NCBI RefSeq assembly: GCF_048572895.1
Contig: NZ_CP183878.1
Coordinates: 2,542,001-2,606,000, forward strand
DNA: 64,000 bases
Direction: 5' to 3'
Origin: Psychrobacillus sp048572895
Lineage (GTDB): Bacteria; Bacillota; Bacilli; Bacillales_A; Planococcaceae
Made by a program: the position numbers and the translations under genes. Shown here piece by piece: positions 25,726-34,892 of this stretch. The notes beneath the pieces were generated by a model. The model saw only the letters and a program-made list of their open reading frames with translations. It was not told where the DNA came from and searched no databases. Each line of letters begins with the position of its first letter. Within the stretch, counting starts at the first letter, position 1.

Positions 25726-26655
25726 TTACAACATTTTTAAATCTTCTATAACCAACTCAGCTTCTTCCCATGTCTTCACGGCGGCTCCTGAAGCAAGTGG
25801 ATGTCCCCCGCCGCCATACTTTTTGGCTATCCCATTGATAACAGGACCTTTTGAACGTAGACGTACTCGAATTTCAGAAGTATCTTCTATAAAGAATACC
25901 CAACATTTCATCCCCTTCACATCTGCTAAGGCACTTACTAGCAGAGAAGCTTCTGATTGATCTACTTTATACTTTTGGAGAATTTCCTTCGTTAGTTTAA
26001 CATGACCTACACCAGTTTCATCCATTTCAAAGTTTGCATATACATAGCCTTTTAGCTGAAGGAGATTTCTTTCGACTTCATACATTCCATTAAATAACGT
26101 TGTGCTATCAAAACCATATGTAAGCAACTCTCCTGCAAAATCCATTGTCTGCTTGGTTGTACTTTGAAACATAAATCTACCTGTGTCTCCTACAATTCCT
26201 GCAAATAATAATCGAGCGATGGAAGCGTCCATTTTCCAATGTTTATATTTTTTTGCTTCTTCAAATAGTTCACAGATCATTTCACTTACCGAACTTGCTT
26301 CTGTATTTACCCACAGTAAATCACCATAGGCATCATCATTAGGATGATGATCTATTTTCACTAGAAAACTTCCCAGTTTATAACGGGCATCATCAATTCT
26401 TTCTGTATTAGCTGTATCTGTTACAATGATTAATGCATCTCGAAAATCCTCATCGGAAACATTATCAGGATGAGCAAGAAAATTTAGTGTGTCATCATGA
26501 GTGCCGGTTGCCATGACTTTCTTTGTGGGATAATTTAATGCAATGAGCTCTTTTAATCCGATTTGAGAACCATAGGCATCTGGATCAGGTCTAACATGGC
26601 GATGCAAAATAATTTTGTCATACTTTTCGATTGTGTCTATGATTTGTCTTTTCAT
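25726..26655 (-). CDS. nrnA: Oligoribonuclease NrnA / pAp phosphatase
   Basis: DHH-DHHA1 phosphoesterase, 309 aa, that degrades short RNAs and dephosphorylates 3'-phosphoadenosine 5'-phosphate. Manganese motifs: HRHVRPDPDAYGSQ, ITDTAN-type Asp, VKIDHHPNDD (DHH) and GIVGDTGRF. The DHHA1 end has GGGGHPLASGAAV. It lies immediately upstream of dnaE, same strand, with GAGGTAATTT before the ATG. Confidence 0.93.
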   Translation of the reverse strand: MKRQIIDTIEKYDKIILHRHVRPDPDAYGSQIGLKELIALNYPTKKVMATGTHDDTLNFLAHPDNVSDEDFRDALIIVTDTANTERIDDARYKLGSFLVKIDHHPNDDAYGDLLWVNTEASSVSEMICELFEEAKKYKHWKMDASIARLLFAGIVGDTGRFMFQSTTKQTMDFAGELLTYGFDSTTLFNGMYEVERNLLQLKGYVYANFEMDETGVGHVKLTKEILQKYKVDQSEASLLVSALADVKGMKCWVFFIEDTSEIRVRLRSKGPVINGIAKKYGGGGHPLASGAAVKTWEEAELVIEDLKML

Positions 26656-26748
26656 CTGAAATTACCTCGCTTGTCTGGTTTTACTATTCGCATTTTTATA
26701 AATTTCCCTTTACAATAGATAGAAGGTTAACTTTATTGGAGGTTCATT

Positions 26749-27054
26749 ATGTTTAATATTATATTAGTAGCTGCAATAGTAGTTACATTTGTTTGGTATT
26801 TTTATTTTAAAACGAAACAATTCCGTACACCATTACCTATTCGCAAAAAATGGTTTGGTGCAAAAGCTTCTGTATGCCTTGGTGCTTTTTTGTTATTTTT
26901 CGGTATTAATTTTTTAATCGTTTACCAGTCTTCTATAACATATGTCGTTGCTGGTCTGTTTATCTTGCTAGGTGGTTATTTTACATATCACAATGTAAAA
27001 GTGGCCAAGCATTACGGGCAATTCGTGGTAGAAGAATTATCAATAAATCAATGA
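26749..27054 (+). CDS. ytpI: YtpI-like small membrane protein
   Basis: 101 aa with three hydrophobic segments (about 2-19, 42-60, 64-82) and a short cytoplasmic tail. It matches the uncharacterised YtpI family found beside nrnA in Bacillus. TTGGAGGTTC precedes the ATG, and a strong terminator follows, so it is a single-gene unit opposed to nrnA. Function unknown. Confidence 0.7.
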   Translation: MFNIILVAAIVVTFVWYFYFKTKQFRTPLPIRKKWFGAKASVCLGAFLLFFGINFLIVYQSSITYVVAGLFILLGGYFTYHNVKVAKHYGQFVVEELSINQ

Positions 27055-27083
27055 TGCAGCTAAACTAGCTGCATCTTTTTTTC
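27053..27083 (+). terminator. ytpI terminator
   Basis: GATGCAGCTA (27053-27062) pairs with TAGCTGCATC (27066-27075), followed by seven T. The stem begins inside the stop codon. Confidence 0.92.
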
Positions 27084-27096
27084 TCATAAGACTTAA

Positions 27097-27140
27097 GATT
27101 TCCGTTACAGGCGGACGCTTTCCACTTCAATCAATTAAAT
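27097..27140 (-). repeat. Solo remnant of the block-4 repeat
   Basis: Read on the minus strand: TTGATTGAAGTGGAAAGCG joined to TCCGCCTGTAACGGAAATC. These are the two ends of block 4 of the composite repeats with the middle removed, in opposite orientation to copies A-D. The rest of the gap to 27252 holds only a vague likeness to the repeat at 37720. Confidence 0.65.
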
Positions 27141-27252
27141 GAGTAGAATTCTACATTTTAAATTTAACCAACATTACATGTGCCTCTTATTCAGTATATG
27201 CCTAGCTCGGACACCAGCTGCTCTCACGCAAGTCGACAATCTTCCACTACTC

Positions 27253-28560
27253 TTATCTTTCTAGCAACTGATACGTTACCATAGCTTTGCCAACTAATAG
27301 TTTGTCATTATAGACTTCAACATCCATCTTAGCTACTTTTCTACTCAGTTCTAACACTCTGGCTTGAATGCGTAGAATACTTTCTAGCTGAATTGGCTTA
27401 GTATAATAGATGGTCATATTCTCCACAACACTTTCCCCACGCTTTCGAATTTTCAAGGTTTGTGCTCCGGTTTCGGTTACTAATATCGTAAAAGCTCCAT
27501 TGGACATTGCACCATAATGATCAGTCATTTGTGGTGTAACAACAAATTCAAATATGAAGTCTTCAGTAGAAATATTTTTTATTTGTTGCTTTACTATATC
27601 ATCTATCGTTTCACCGTTTTGTGGTTGACGAGCGGCAGCCTGAAGTGCTTTTAATACATCCTGTCTACTAATGACACCCTCTAAATAATTTGTATCTCGC
27701 ACTACAGGCAACAAATCTACACCTTCCCAAATCATTCGATGGCTTGCAGAAGATACACTTGTTTTCATCGTGACAGAAATCGGATTTTTCGTCATAACTT
27801 TTTCAATTGGTTCATTGTTCGATTTACCGATGACATCTCTCGCAGTAATAATGCCTACTAGTTTCTTCGATGCATCTACTACTGGGAAAACACCATGTGT
27901 CGTAACATCATTAAGCACTCGGTACTGTTTAACCTTATCTGTGGCGTACAAATACGATGTCTCCTGGAGTGGAATATATATATCCTCGATTAATAACACA
28001 TCTTTCTTAATAAGTTGGTCATCAATTGCCCGATTAATCATCGTAGCTACAGTAAATGTATCGAAACTAGTGGATATGACAGGAAGCTCTAGCTCGTCCG
28101 CTAACCTTTTGGTATTCTCTGTAACATCAAAACCACCTGTAACTAATACTGCCGCCCCTGCTTGTAACGCAGTTTCATGAACCTTAAGGCGATTTCCTGC
28201 TATTAGCAGATTACTCGGTTCTACATATCGCATCATGTCTTCAAGTTGCATTGCACCAATGACAAATTTGTTTAATGTTTTATGCAAGCCGGTCTTTCCA
28301 CCTAAAACCTGCCCATCCACAATGTTTACTACTTCTGCATAGGTCAAACGCTCGAAATGCTCTTTTTTCTTTAACTCGATGCGAATCGTTCCTACTCGTT
28401 CAATGGTACTGACTAGCCTTCTAGTTTCTGCTTCTTTGATTGCGCGATAGGCTGTCCCCTCACTGACAGTCAAATCTTTTGCTATTTGTCTAACAGATAT
28501 TTTATCGCCAACTGGAAGTTTTTCAATGTATGCTAAAATTTGTTCATGTTTTGTTGTCAT
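27253..28560 (-). CDS. ytoI: YtoI-like regulator: HTH, DRTGG, CBS pair, hot-dog
   Basis: 435-aa multi-domain protein. An N-terminal winged helix (about 5-60: GDKISVRQIAKDLTVSEGTAYRAIKEAE) is followed by a DRTGG domain (about 70-185), two CBS motifs (about 190-310: HGVFPVVDASKKLVGIITARDVIG and LLPVVRDTNYLEGVISRQDVL), and a C-terminal hot-dog fold (about 325-430). The layout suggests transcriptional control by an adenine nucleotide and an acyl thioester, as proposed for YtoI/CBS-thioesterase proteins; targets are unknown. The ribosome site is weak (GGATG). Confidence 0.8.
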   Translation of the reverse strand: MTTKHEQILAYIEKLPVGDKISVRQIAKDLTVSEGTAYRAIKEAETRRLVSTIERVGTIRIELKKKEHFERLTYAEVVNIVDGQVLGGKTGLHKTLNKFVIGAMQLEDMMRYVEPSNLLIAGNRLKVHETALQAGAAVLVTGGFDVTENTKRLADELELPVISTSFDTFTVATMINRAIDDQLIKKDVLLIEDIYIPLQETSYLYATDKVKQYRVLNDVTTHGVFPVVDASKKLVGIITARDVIGKSNNEPIEKVMTKNPISVTMKTSVSSASHRMIWEGVDLLPVVRDTNYLEGVISRQDVLKALQAAARQPQNGETIDDIVKQQIKNISTEDFIFEFVVTPQMTDHYGAMSNGAFTILVTETGAQTLKIRKRGESVVENMTIYYTKPIQLESILRIQARVLELSRKVAKMDVEVYNDKLLVGKAMVTYQLLER

Positions 28561-28615
28561 GTAGTCACATCCAAACGATTATTATACGTTTATTGTACCA
28601 CATAAGCATCATTTC

Positions 28616-29305
28616 CTATTCACGAGTCCACTGAACAAAATCTCCTGCTTTCAACACTTGAACTTCTGCAGTCTCTACAAGACTTTTGAATATTTGTGGA
28701 TCTTGTTTGATAGGAGGAAACGTATTATAGTGAACAGGTACTACAATTTGAGGTTTTAATAGTTGCACTGCATACGCAGCATCCTCAGGACCCATTGTAA
28801 AATTATCCCCAATTGGAAGAAATGCAACATCGATATCATGACGGTCCCCTATTAGTTTCATATCTCCAAACAAAGCTGTATCCCCTGCATGATAGATTGT
28901 TTTACCTTGTAACGTAAGAAGAACTCCTGATGGCATTCCGCCGTATATAATTTCTCCATTCTCTGTTGTATAAGAATTGCTATGAAATGCTTGCGTGAAT
29001 TTCACTCTTCCAAAATCAAAATCATAAGCTCCCCCTATACCCATCGCATGCGTATTAATACCTAATGATTCGACATACTCAGCAAGTTCGAAAACCGCAA
29101 TTACTGTGGCGTTATTTCTTTTTGCTAGGTCTACTGTATCCCCAAAATGATCATTATGACCGTGCGTCAATAAAATAACATCTACTTTTTCCTCGGATGC
29201 ATTTAAATCTGTTTGTCCATTCCCTGTGATAAATGGGTCAATTAGGAATGTGTGCGTATTGGTTTTTATTTTCACTACTGAATGTCCGTGATAGCTTATT
29301 TGCAT
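28616..29305 (-). CDS. ytkL: Metallo-beta-lactamase-fold hydrolase, YtkL/UPF0173
   Basis: 229 aa; binuclear metal hydrolase fold with HGHSVV, LTHGHNDHFGD (HxHxDH), the YHAGDTALFGDM metal-bridging Asp and a C-terminal VPVHYNTFPPI. Members of UPF0173 have no agreed substrate. AAAGGAGAG lies ahead of the ATG. Confidence 0.88.
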   Translation of the reverse strand: MQISYHGHSVVKIKTNTHTFLIDPFITGNGQTDLNASEEKVDVILLTHGHNDHFGDTVDLAKRNNATVIAVFELAEYVESLGINTHAMGIGGAYDFDFGRVKFTQAFHSNSYTTENGEIIYGGMPSGVLLTLQGKTIYHAGDTALFGDMKLIGDRHDIDVAFLPIGDNFTMGPEDAAYAVQLLKPQIVVPVHYNTFPPIKQDPQIFKSLVETAEVQVLKAGDFVQWTRE

Positions 29306-29429
29306 AATGTATTCTCTCCTTTGAATAATTATTTTAAAAGTACTACTCCTTATTATTCATTCAACGAAGATGCCAGAAATCCTTTATTCTGATATGCTTA
29401 TAGTATTAAATTTAAAAAGAGGTGCCCAT

Positions 29430-30521
29430 ATGAATCAAACAGAAAAAATCCAATCATATCTACAGACTCATCAAATTGATGCAGCATTCATCACTACTCC
29501 AGACAACGTTTTTTACTTTACTGGATTTAGAAGTAACCCACACGAACGTCTTCTAGGTGTAGCAATCTTCAAGGAAGCTTCCCCTTTTATCATTTGTCCT
29601 AAAATGGAAATTCCAGATGCAAAAGCAACAGGATGGGACGAAGAAATAATCGGACATGAAGATACGGAAAATGCATGGGATATCCTCGTACAAAAAATGT
29701 CAGCAACAGCAGGTAATATTCAAAGTCTTGCCGTTGAAAAATCACATATGACTGTAGAAAGATTAGAGGCACTGGAAGAAAGAATTGCTGAACTTCAAGT
29801 TTCTAGAATCGATGAAAAAATTAATGACCTTCGTGTTATTAAATCAGAAGAAGAATTGGTTAATATGCGTAAGGCAGCTGAGCTTGCAGATTATGCAATT
29901 GAAGTAGGTTGCAAGGAAATTGCAGAAGGTAAAACGGAACTTGAAATTTTAAATGCTATTGAGTTAGCTGTAAAAGAAAAAGGGGCTGCACAGATGTCAT
30001 TCGACACTATGGTGCTAAGCGGACCTAAAACGGCCTCTCCACATGGCACTCCCGGAGATCGTAAAATACAAAAAGGGGACTTTGTACTGTTTGACTTAGG
30101 CGTAGTTTATAATGGTTATTGCTCAGACATTACTCGTACAGTAGCATTTGGAGAACCTAGTCCAGACAAACGTGAAATATATGAAACGGTTCGCCGAGCA
30201 GAAGAAAGAGCGGTTGAAGCAGTAAAACCAGGCATCACTGCTATGGAACTCGATAAAATTGCGAGAGATGTCATTACAGAAGCTGGCTACGGTGAGTATT
30301 TTACACATCGTTTAGGACATGGGCTTGGAATTTCTGTTCATGAATTTCCATCAATTACGGGTGTAAATGATATGAAACTTGAAACAGGCATGGTATTTAC
30401 AATCGAGCCAGGTATCTATCATCCGGAAATTACAGGCGTTCGTATAGAAGATGATGTAGTTGTAACAGAAAATGGTGTAGAAGTTTTAACGAAATTCCCA
30501 AAAGAATTACAAATTTTATAG
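29430..30521 (+). CDS. Xaa-Pro peptidase, M24B family
   Basis: Aminopeptidase P/prolidase-like enzyme, 363 aa. It has an N-terminal creatinase-like domain (about 1-130) and a pita-bread catalytic domain. The five metal ligands are visible: Asp in LFDLGVVYNGYCSDITRT (two), His in GHGLGISVHEFPS, Glu in FTIEPGIY and Glu in GVRIEDDVV. The ORF extends 20 codons upstream, but AGAGGTGCCC places the start at MNQTEK. Whether it acts on dipeptides or longer Xaa-Pro peptides cannot be told. Confidence 0.92.
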   Translation: MNQTEKIQSYLQTHQIDAAFITTPDNVFYFTGFRSNPHERLLGVAIFKEASPFIICPKMEIPDAKATGWDEEIIGHEDTENAWDILVQKMSATAGNIQSLAVEKSHMTVERLEALEERIAELQVSRIDEKINDLRVIKSEEELVNMRKAAELADYAIEVGCKEIAEGKTELEILNAIELAVKEKGAAQMSFDTMVLSGPKTASPHGTPGDRKIQKGDFVLFDLGVVYNGYCSDITRTVAFGEPSPDKREIYETVRRAEERAVEAVKPGITAMELDKIARDVITEAGYGEYFTHRLGHGLGISVHEFPSITGVNDMKLETGMVFTIEPGIYHPEITGVRIEDDVVVTENGVEVLTKFPKELQIL

Positions 30522-30531
30522 TATACTTTGG

Positions 30532-30564
30532 AAAGCACTGCAAATCACCTGCAGTGCTTTTTTA
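30532..30564 (+). terminator. Terminator after the Xaa-Pro peptidase
   Basis: AAAGCACTGC (30532-30541) pairs with GCAGTGCTTT (30551-30560), then TTT. It reaches the stop of the convergent gene. Confidence 0.9.
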
Positions 30565-31323
30565 GTTTTCAAATGCCTTTACAAGGGGCCACATACGTAC
30601 CTCGATCTTTTTCGAGTAATGTAAGATTGGTTCATTATTTTCTAAAGCAAACCCTTGACTAGATAGCATTGAGTTCACTTTTATTTCAGATTCTGCCCGT
30701 TGCAGCAGCCAGGGGTGATGCAAAATGTCACAACGCAAAGGAAGACCTCTCCTATTTAACGTATAAAGACAATATCGTTCGACCAACCATTCATCGAAAG
30801 AGCCCTTCTCAGCAAAATAAGGCTCTGAGACCGGACGATAATCTGCTACGAACTGTGCATCCCCTCTTCTCCTTATGCTTTCATATCCAATCAAATCCCC
30901 AGTCTTTTCAACCCTCATATTTGCATGCATATATGGTAGGTGATAAAAATTTCTAGCTACTTTTACAGCAAGAAGATTCGTTGCATCTAGACTAAAAAAG
31001 TATACTCCTGGTTTTCCATCGATCATTACATATGTTCGAACATTAAGCTCCGGAAATTTATCAGTTCCTGGAATAGGAGGTATTCCACGCAATCGGATAT
31101 CGGTCATATGAAACGGAACAACCCCCACCCAACACTTACCATCATAAGTATCTAAGGGCAGCACTTCAGGAATTAATTTACGTAAAACTTCGTATCTAAC
31201 CGGAAAATGAGCAAAAAGTAAATCATTCCAAGTTTGCTTCATTACCCATGGTAAGTTGGGTAATGGCCATAATCTATGCCCATCATCCCAGTTCACTTTA
31301 TTAGATTTTTGGTAATCTGTCAT
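30562..31323 (-). CDS. YqjF/DUF2071 family protein
   Basis: 253 aa, acetoacetate-decarboxylase-like fold family of unknown function. Typical segments are LLFAHFPVRYEVLRKLIPEV, then WVGVVPFHMTDIRLRG, ELNVRTYV, GVYFFSLDATN and the YSKKIEVRMWPL end. The start at 31323 (MTDYQKS) has AAAGGTG upstream; a TTG ten codons earlier is less likely. It is convergent with the peptidase. Confidence 0.75.
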   Translation of the reverse strand: MTDYQKSNKVNWDDGHRLWPLPNLPWVMKQTWNDLLFAHFPVRYEVLRKLIPEVLPLDTYDGKCWVGVVPFHMTDIRLRGIPPIPGTDKFPELNVRTYVMIDGKPGVYFFSLDATNLLAVKVARNFYHLPYMHANMRVEKTGDLIGYESIRRRGDAQFVADYRPVSEPYFAEKGSFDEWLVERYCLYTLNRRGLPLRCDILHHPWLLQRAESEIKVNSMLSSQGFALENNEPILHYSKKIEVRMWPLVKAFEN

Positions 31324-31403
31324 GAAATACTTAGCACCTTTCCACAATATCAACTAATATACGCTCACTATATTCATAATACCTTTTCCTCTAATTTCTT
31401 ATA

Positions 31404-31745
31404 CTAGAATAAGGAGTATCCAACATAAGCAAAAATAAATCCGCCTACATAAGTGATTAGAAAATACCTAAGCCAAGTTTTGGGATACTTTTGCAAAGAA
31501 TATAGTTCTTTATTCAATGTAGAAAATGTTGTAATGGAACCTAGGAGTCCTGTTCCAATTAAGAGCATGTAGATTTCTCCTGCTTGACTACCAACCAACA
31601 GACCTAGAAAAAAGGAGCCAACTAGATTTACTATAAGAGTCCCATATGGAAATGCACCACTTGTGCTTTTGTTCAGCTTTTCAGAAATAATATATCGAAT
31701 ATTTGCACCTATAAATCCTGCAATACCTAGTAAAAGGATACTCAT
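31404..31745 (-). CDS. crcB: Fluoride channel subunit CrcB/Fluc (second of pair)
   Basis: 113 aa, four hydrophobic helices, with GFIGANIRYIIS, YGTLIVNLVGSFFLGL and the GLLGSITTFSTL signature of Fluc fluoride channels. Its ATG overlaps the stop of the partner gene (ATGA). As in other Firmicutes two paralogues are kept side by side and may form a heterodimer. Confidence 0.93.
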   Translation of the reverse strand: MSILLLGIAGFIGANIRYIISEKLNKSTSGAFPYGTLIVNLVGSFFLGLLVGSQAGEIYMLLIGTGLLGSITTFSTLNKELYSLQKYPKTWLRYFLITYVGGFIFAYVGYSLF

Positions 31746-32098
31746 TTAATCACCTCATTTTTCCAGCCCAAATTACTCATAATAATTCCACCTACAATGC
31801 TAAGTGTAATATAAATTATCGCATGAACAATTTGTCCATCCTCTATCATCGTTATTGTTTCAACACTAAATGCCGAAAAGGTTGTAAATGATCCTATAAA
31901 ACCTGTTCCAATAACTAACTTCAGTTTATTAGAAAACGGTAGCGTTCTGGAGGTTATAAAAGCCAACGCATAGCTTCCAACCAAATTGACCAATAAAGTA
32001 GCGGATGGAAATCCAGTTTCAGAGATGATAAAAATGCCTATCGAATATCTTGTAATTGCCCCTAAAGCGCCTGCGATTCCTATGTATATATACACCAT
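31742..32098 (-). CDS. crcB: Fluoride channel subunit CrcB/Fluc (first of pair)
   Basis: 118 aa from MVYIYIGIAGALG. It has GAITRYSIG, SATLLVNLVGSYALAF and GFIGSFTTFSAFSVET, the pore-lining Asn and the TFS-phenylalanine motif of the family. The ATG at 32098 follows GGGGTGATCTTC; a GTG three codons upstream would lie inside that site. I see no fluoride riboswitch in the 66 bases up to ald. Confidence 0.93.
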   Translation of the reverse strand: MVYIYIGIAGALGAITRYSIGIFIISETGFPSATLLVNLVGSYALAFITSRTLPFSNKLKLVIGTGFIGSFTTFSAFSVETITMIEDGQIVHAIIYITLSIVGGIIMSNLGWKNEVIK

Positions 32099-32164
32099 GA
32101 AGATCACCCCATTAACTAGAAATCACTCAAAGCATTATTGCCTCGAGTGATTGATTTTAACATA

Positions 32165-33280
32165 TTAGTTTAAAAGTGTAGTTACATCCACATAAGGTAG
32201 ATCCTGTGCTTCTGCAACTGCTTTAAAGGTAACATGTCCAGCTAAAGTGTTAAGTCCTTTTTGAAGAGAAAGGTTATCTAGACATGCTTGTTTATAGCCT
32301 TTATTGGCAATTTGTAACGCATAAGGTATTGTCGCATTTATAAGAGCCATAGTAGAAGTTCTTGGTACTGCTCCAGGCATATTAGCAACAGCATAATGTA
32401 CTACCCCATGCTTTTCATATGTTGGATTATCATGTGTTGTAATGCGATCAGAAGTTTCAAAAATCCCACCTTGGTCAATTGCAATATCAATCACGACAGA
32501 ACCAGGAGACATCACTTTAATCATTTCTTCTGTTACTAGTTTCGGAGCTTTTGCACCAGGTATTAATACACATCCAATAACTAAATCGGCTTCTTTAACT
32601 GCTTCTGCAATATTATAGGGACTAGAAATTAATGTTTGGATGCTTGAGCCAAAGATATCCTCTAATTGACGAAGACGATCTGGGTTTAAATCTATGATTG
32701 TAACTTGTGCTCCCATTCCAATCGCCACACGAGCAGCATTGGCACCAGCGATCCCTCCACCTATGATTGCTACTTTCGCACGTGGAACTCCAGGAACTCC
32801 TCCAAGTAATATTCCTTTACCTCCATTAATTTGCTCTAAATACTGTGCACCAATTTGTGTTGCCATACGACCTGCAACTTCACTCATTGGAGACAATAAA
32901 GGTAATGTATTATTAGGCAATTGAACTGTTTCATAAGCAATTGCTGTAACTTTTTTATCCAGTAATACTTTTGTTAAATCTACTTCAGGTGCTAGATGTA
33001 AATACGTGAATAGAATCGACTCTTCGCGAATTAAGTCATATTCCGCATGAGTAGGTTCCTTTACTTTCATAACCATTTCTTGATCCCATGCTTCTTGTGC
33101 AGTTGGTACAATTTTTGCTCCTGCAACAATGTAGTCTTCATCAGTAAAGCTTGACCCAAGTCCAGCACCAGTTTCAATGAAAACCTCATGTTTATAATGT
33201 GTTAAACTTACTACCCCAGCTGGCGTCATTGCTACGCGATTTTCATTGTTTTTTGTTTCCTTTGGAATCCCAATACGCAT
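32165..33280 (-). CDS. ald: Alanine dehydrogenase
   Basis: NAD-dependent deamination of L-alanine to pyruvate; 371 aa. It has MRIGIPKETKNNENRVA (substrate Arg), Lys in VMKVKEP, catalytic His in FTYLHLAPE, and the Rossmann segment AIIGGGIAGANAARVAIGMGA. GSVVIDIAIDQGG and NMPGAVPRTST close the family pattern. TAGGAGGATG sets the start; 15 upstream codons are ignored. In Bacillus it supplies pyruvate and ammonium during sporulation and growth on alanine. Confidence 0.97.
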   Translation of the reverse strand: MRIGIPKETKNNENRVAMTPAGVVSLTHYKHEVFIETGAGLGSSFTDEDYIVAGAKIVPTAQEAWDQEMVMKVKEPTHAEYDLIREESILFTYLHLAPEVDLTKVLLDKKVTAIAYETVQLPNNTLPLLSPMSEVAGRMATQIGAQYLEQINGGKGILLGGVPGVPRAKVAIIGGGIAGANAARVAIGMGAQVTIIDLNPDRLRQLEDIFGSSIQTLISSPYNIAEAVKEADLVIGCVLIPGAKAPKLVTEEMIKVMSPGSVVIDIAIDQGGIFETSDRITTHDNPTYEKHGVVHYAVANMPGAVPRTSTMALINATIPYALQIANKGYKQACLDNLSLQKGLNTLAGHVTFKAVAEAQDLPYVDVTTLLN

Positions 33281-33453
33281 TTTGCATCCTCCTATGTAAA
33301 CCATGTTGTTGTGAAGATGACGCATTATTTGATCGCATCATTTCATACAAATCCATTTTATCATTTATATATTTAAAATACTGCAACAATTTAATATTCT
33401 CATCTATACGTTCACAAATAAGACTAAATAAAAATGGAAGAAAAGGAGGAATT

Positions 33454-33492
33454 ATGTCTAACAATCTCGAATATTATATATATAACCAATAA
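33454..33492 (+). CDS. 12-codon leader ORF before the stress protein
   Basis: MSNNLEYYIYNQ, preceded by the strong site AAAGGAGGAATT and ended by a TAA that overlaps the next ribosome site (TAAGGAGG). Start, stop and spacing all look selected. It could couple translation to the downstream gene or sense translation of its Tyr/Ile-rich codons. Nothing in it is recognisable. Confidence 0.55.
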   Translation: MSNNLEYYIYNQ

Positions 33493-33505
33493 GGAGGTTT
33501 TTAAA

Positions 33506-33961
33506 ATGACATTAAAATACAATCAAATTCTAGTGGCTGTTGATGGTTCGAAAGAAGCCGAATATGCATTTAAAAAATCTGTATCTATAGCAGCACGTAA
33601 CAATGCAACATTAAATCTAATCAACATTATCGATACTCGTTCATTCGCTGCAATTGAGGCGTATGACCGTTCCATTGCAGAAAGAGCTCAAACTTTTGCA
33701 GAAGATTTACTAAGTGGATATAAAAAAGAAGCACTCGCTGCTGGTGTACAAAATGTGAATGTCATAGTAGAATACGGTTCGCCAAAATCAATGATTTCAA
33801 AAGACATTGCTAAAAAAGTAGAAGCAGATCTGATTATCTGTGGTGCTACTGGTCTAAATGCAATGGAAAGATTTTTAATCGGTAGCGTATCCGAATATAT
33901 CGTACGTTCTGCTTCTTGTGATGTTCTTGTAGTCCGTACTGATGAAGTACTGGATGTATAA
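33506..33961 (+). CDS. Universal stress protein, UspA family
   Basis: 151 aa Usp domain with the N-terminal ILVAVDGSKEAEYAF and the ATP-binding signature G-A-T-G-x9-G-S (GATGLNAMERFLIGS) followed by SEYIVRSASCDVLVVR. This suggests the ATP-binding type. AAGGAGGTTTTTAAA fixes the start 72 bases into a longer open frame. It is a single gene between ald (divergent) and its own terminator, preceded by a short leader ORF. Confidence 0.92.
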   Translation: MTLKYNQILVAVDGSKEAEYAFKKSVSIAARNNATLNLINIIDTRSFAAIEAYDRSIAERAQTFAEDLLSGYKKEALAAGVQNVNVIVEYGSPKSMISKDIAKKVEADLIICGATGLNAMERFLIGSVSEYIVRSASCDVLVVRTDEVLDV

Positions 33962-33977
33962 TATCATAGAATAATTT

Positions 33978-34019
33978 AAATGGTTGGTCGTGATTCTCTT
34001 CACGTCCAACCATTTTTTC
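33978..34019 (+). terminator. Terminator of the stress protein gene
   Basis: AAATGGTTGG (33978-33987) pairs with CCAACCATTT (34006-34015); inside, CGTGA pairs with TCACG. T6 follows. The GGTCGTGA core recalls the hairpin of repeat copy D. Confidence 0.92.
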
Positions 34020-34107
34020 GATTATTAGATAGAATTGCCTAGTTTTTCAGATTCTAATTTAGTTAATGTTTATAATGATTAACCATTCCTCTATATATTC
34101 TCTCCTA

Positions 34108-34641
34108 TTACTTACTTCTTATAATCCTCTCACATATAGTTTTCGCAATCTCTAAGACAGGCAATGTCCCGTCCACAATTATGTCAGAGTTTGGTTTAAT
34201 TGTTTTTAACATCTCCAGATAGCCCCTTCTTCCACGCAAAACATAGTTATCTATTTCGAACAAAATATGTTGGCTGGTGCTATCTCGAAAATCCCGAGTC
34301 AACCGCCGCGCTAAAGCAACATCCAACGGGGTATCAATAAATACAGTTAAATCAATAAATCTACTTATTAAAGAATGCTTATATGCAAATGGATAATCTA
34401 ATATTATGAAGTCCAACTGTTCAGAGAGTAATATTTCCAATTCTTTTAAGAAAGGAGTTAAACCCCATTCGTCATAGTTTGCGCCATTATCTACCCAACT
34501 TATGATGTCCCCGGGACCTTCCAAATCATAGTTATCAAAGAAGAGTGCTTTAGAATTATGTAATTTTTCGTTTAATTTTTTTACTATAGTTGTTTTCCCT
34601 CCACCAGAAACGGCAGCTATAGAGATAACAAATGGTTTCAT
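34108..34641 (-). CDS. Uridine kinase-like P-loop NTPase
   Basis: 177 aa small-molecule or nucleoside kinase fold: Walker A IAAVSGGGKTT, a phosphate-loop partner FFDNYD, Walker B-like FIILDYPFA and an Arg-rich lid (ALARRLTRDFRD). The substrate is not evident; uridine kinase and phosphoribulokinase families share this layout. TAGGAGGATCAT precedes the ATG. The 250 bases upstream hold no gene that I can see. Confidence 0.7.
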   Translation of the reverse strand: MKPFVISIAAVSGGGKTTIVKKLNEKLHNSKALFFDNYDLEGPGDIISWVDNGANYDEWGLTPFLKELEILLSEQLDFIILDYPFAYKHSLISRFIDLTVFIDTPLDVALARRLTRDFRDSTSQHILFEIDNYVLRGRRGYLEMLKTIKPNSDIIVDGTLPVLEIAKTICERIIRSK

Positions 34642-34892
34642 ATGATCCTCCTACATGTGCTGAAATTTGCGTAATTAACTTTCCATTATGGCAAAGAATC
34701 ATTTCACCTGAAAACTTATTCTGAAATAGGTCCTTTATTTATTATTAAAGCATACATAATACTAACAACATTTATCTTCACAAAGAATGCCAATACCCCC
34801 GTTAATAGAAATCACTCAGGTCATATTCAAATTCTCCTTTTCCAAACAGAACACCAGAAAATTTTGGATGTTGCCATCTTCGCTTAATCCAC

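Noticed and set aside
32099..32164. Fluoride riboswitch before the crcB pair
   Set aside because: The conserved crcB motif elements were not found; only a loose 8-bp stem after ald is present.
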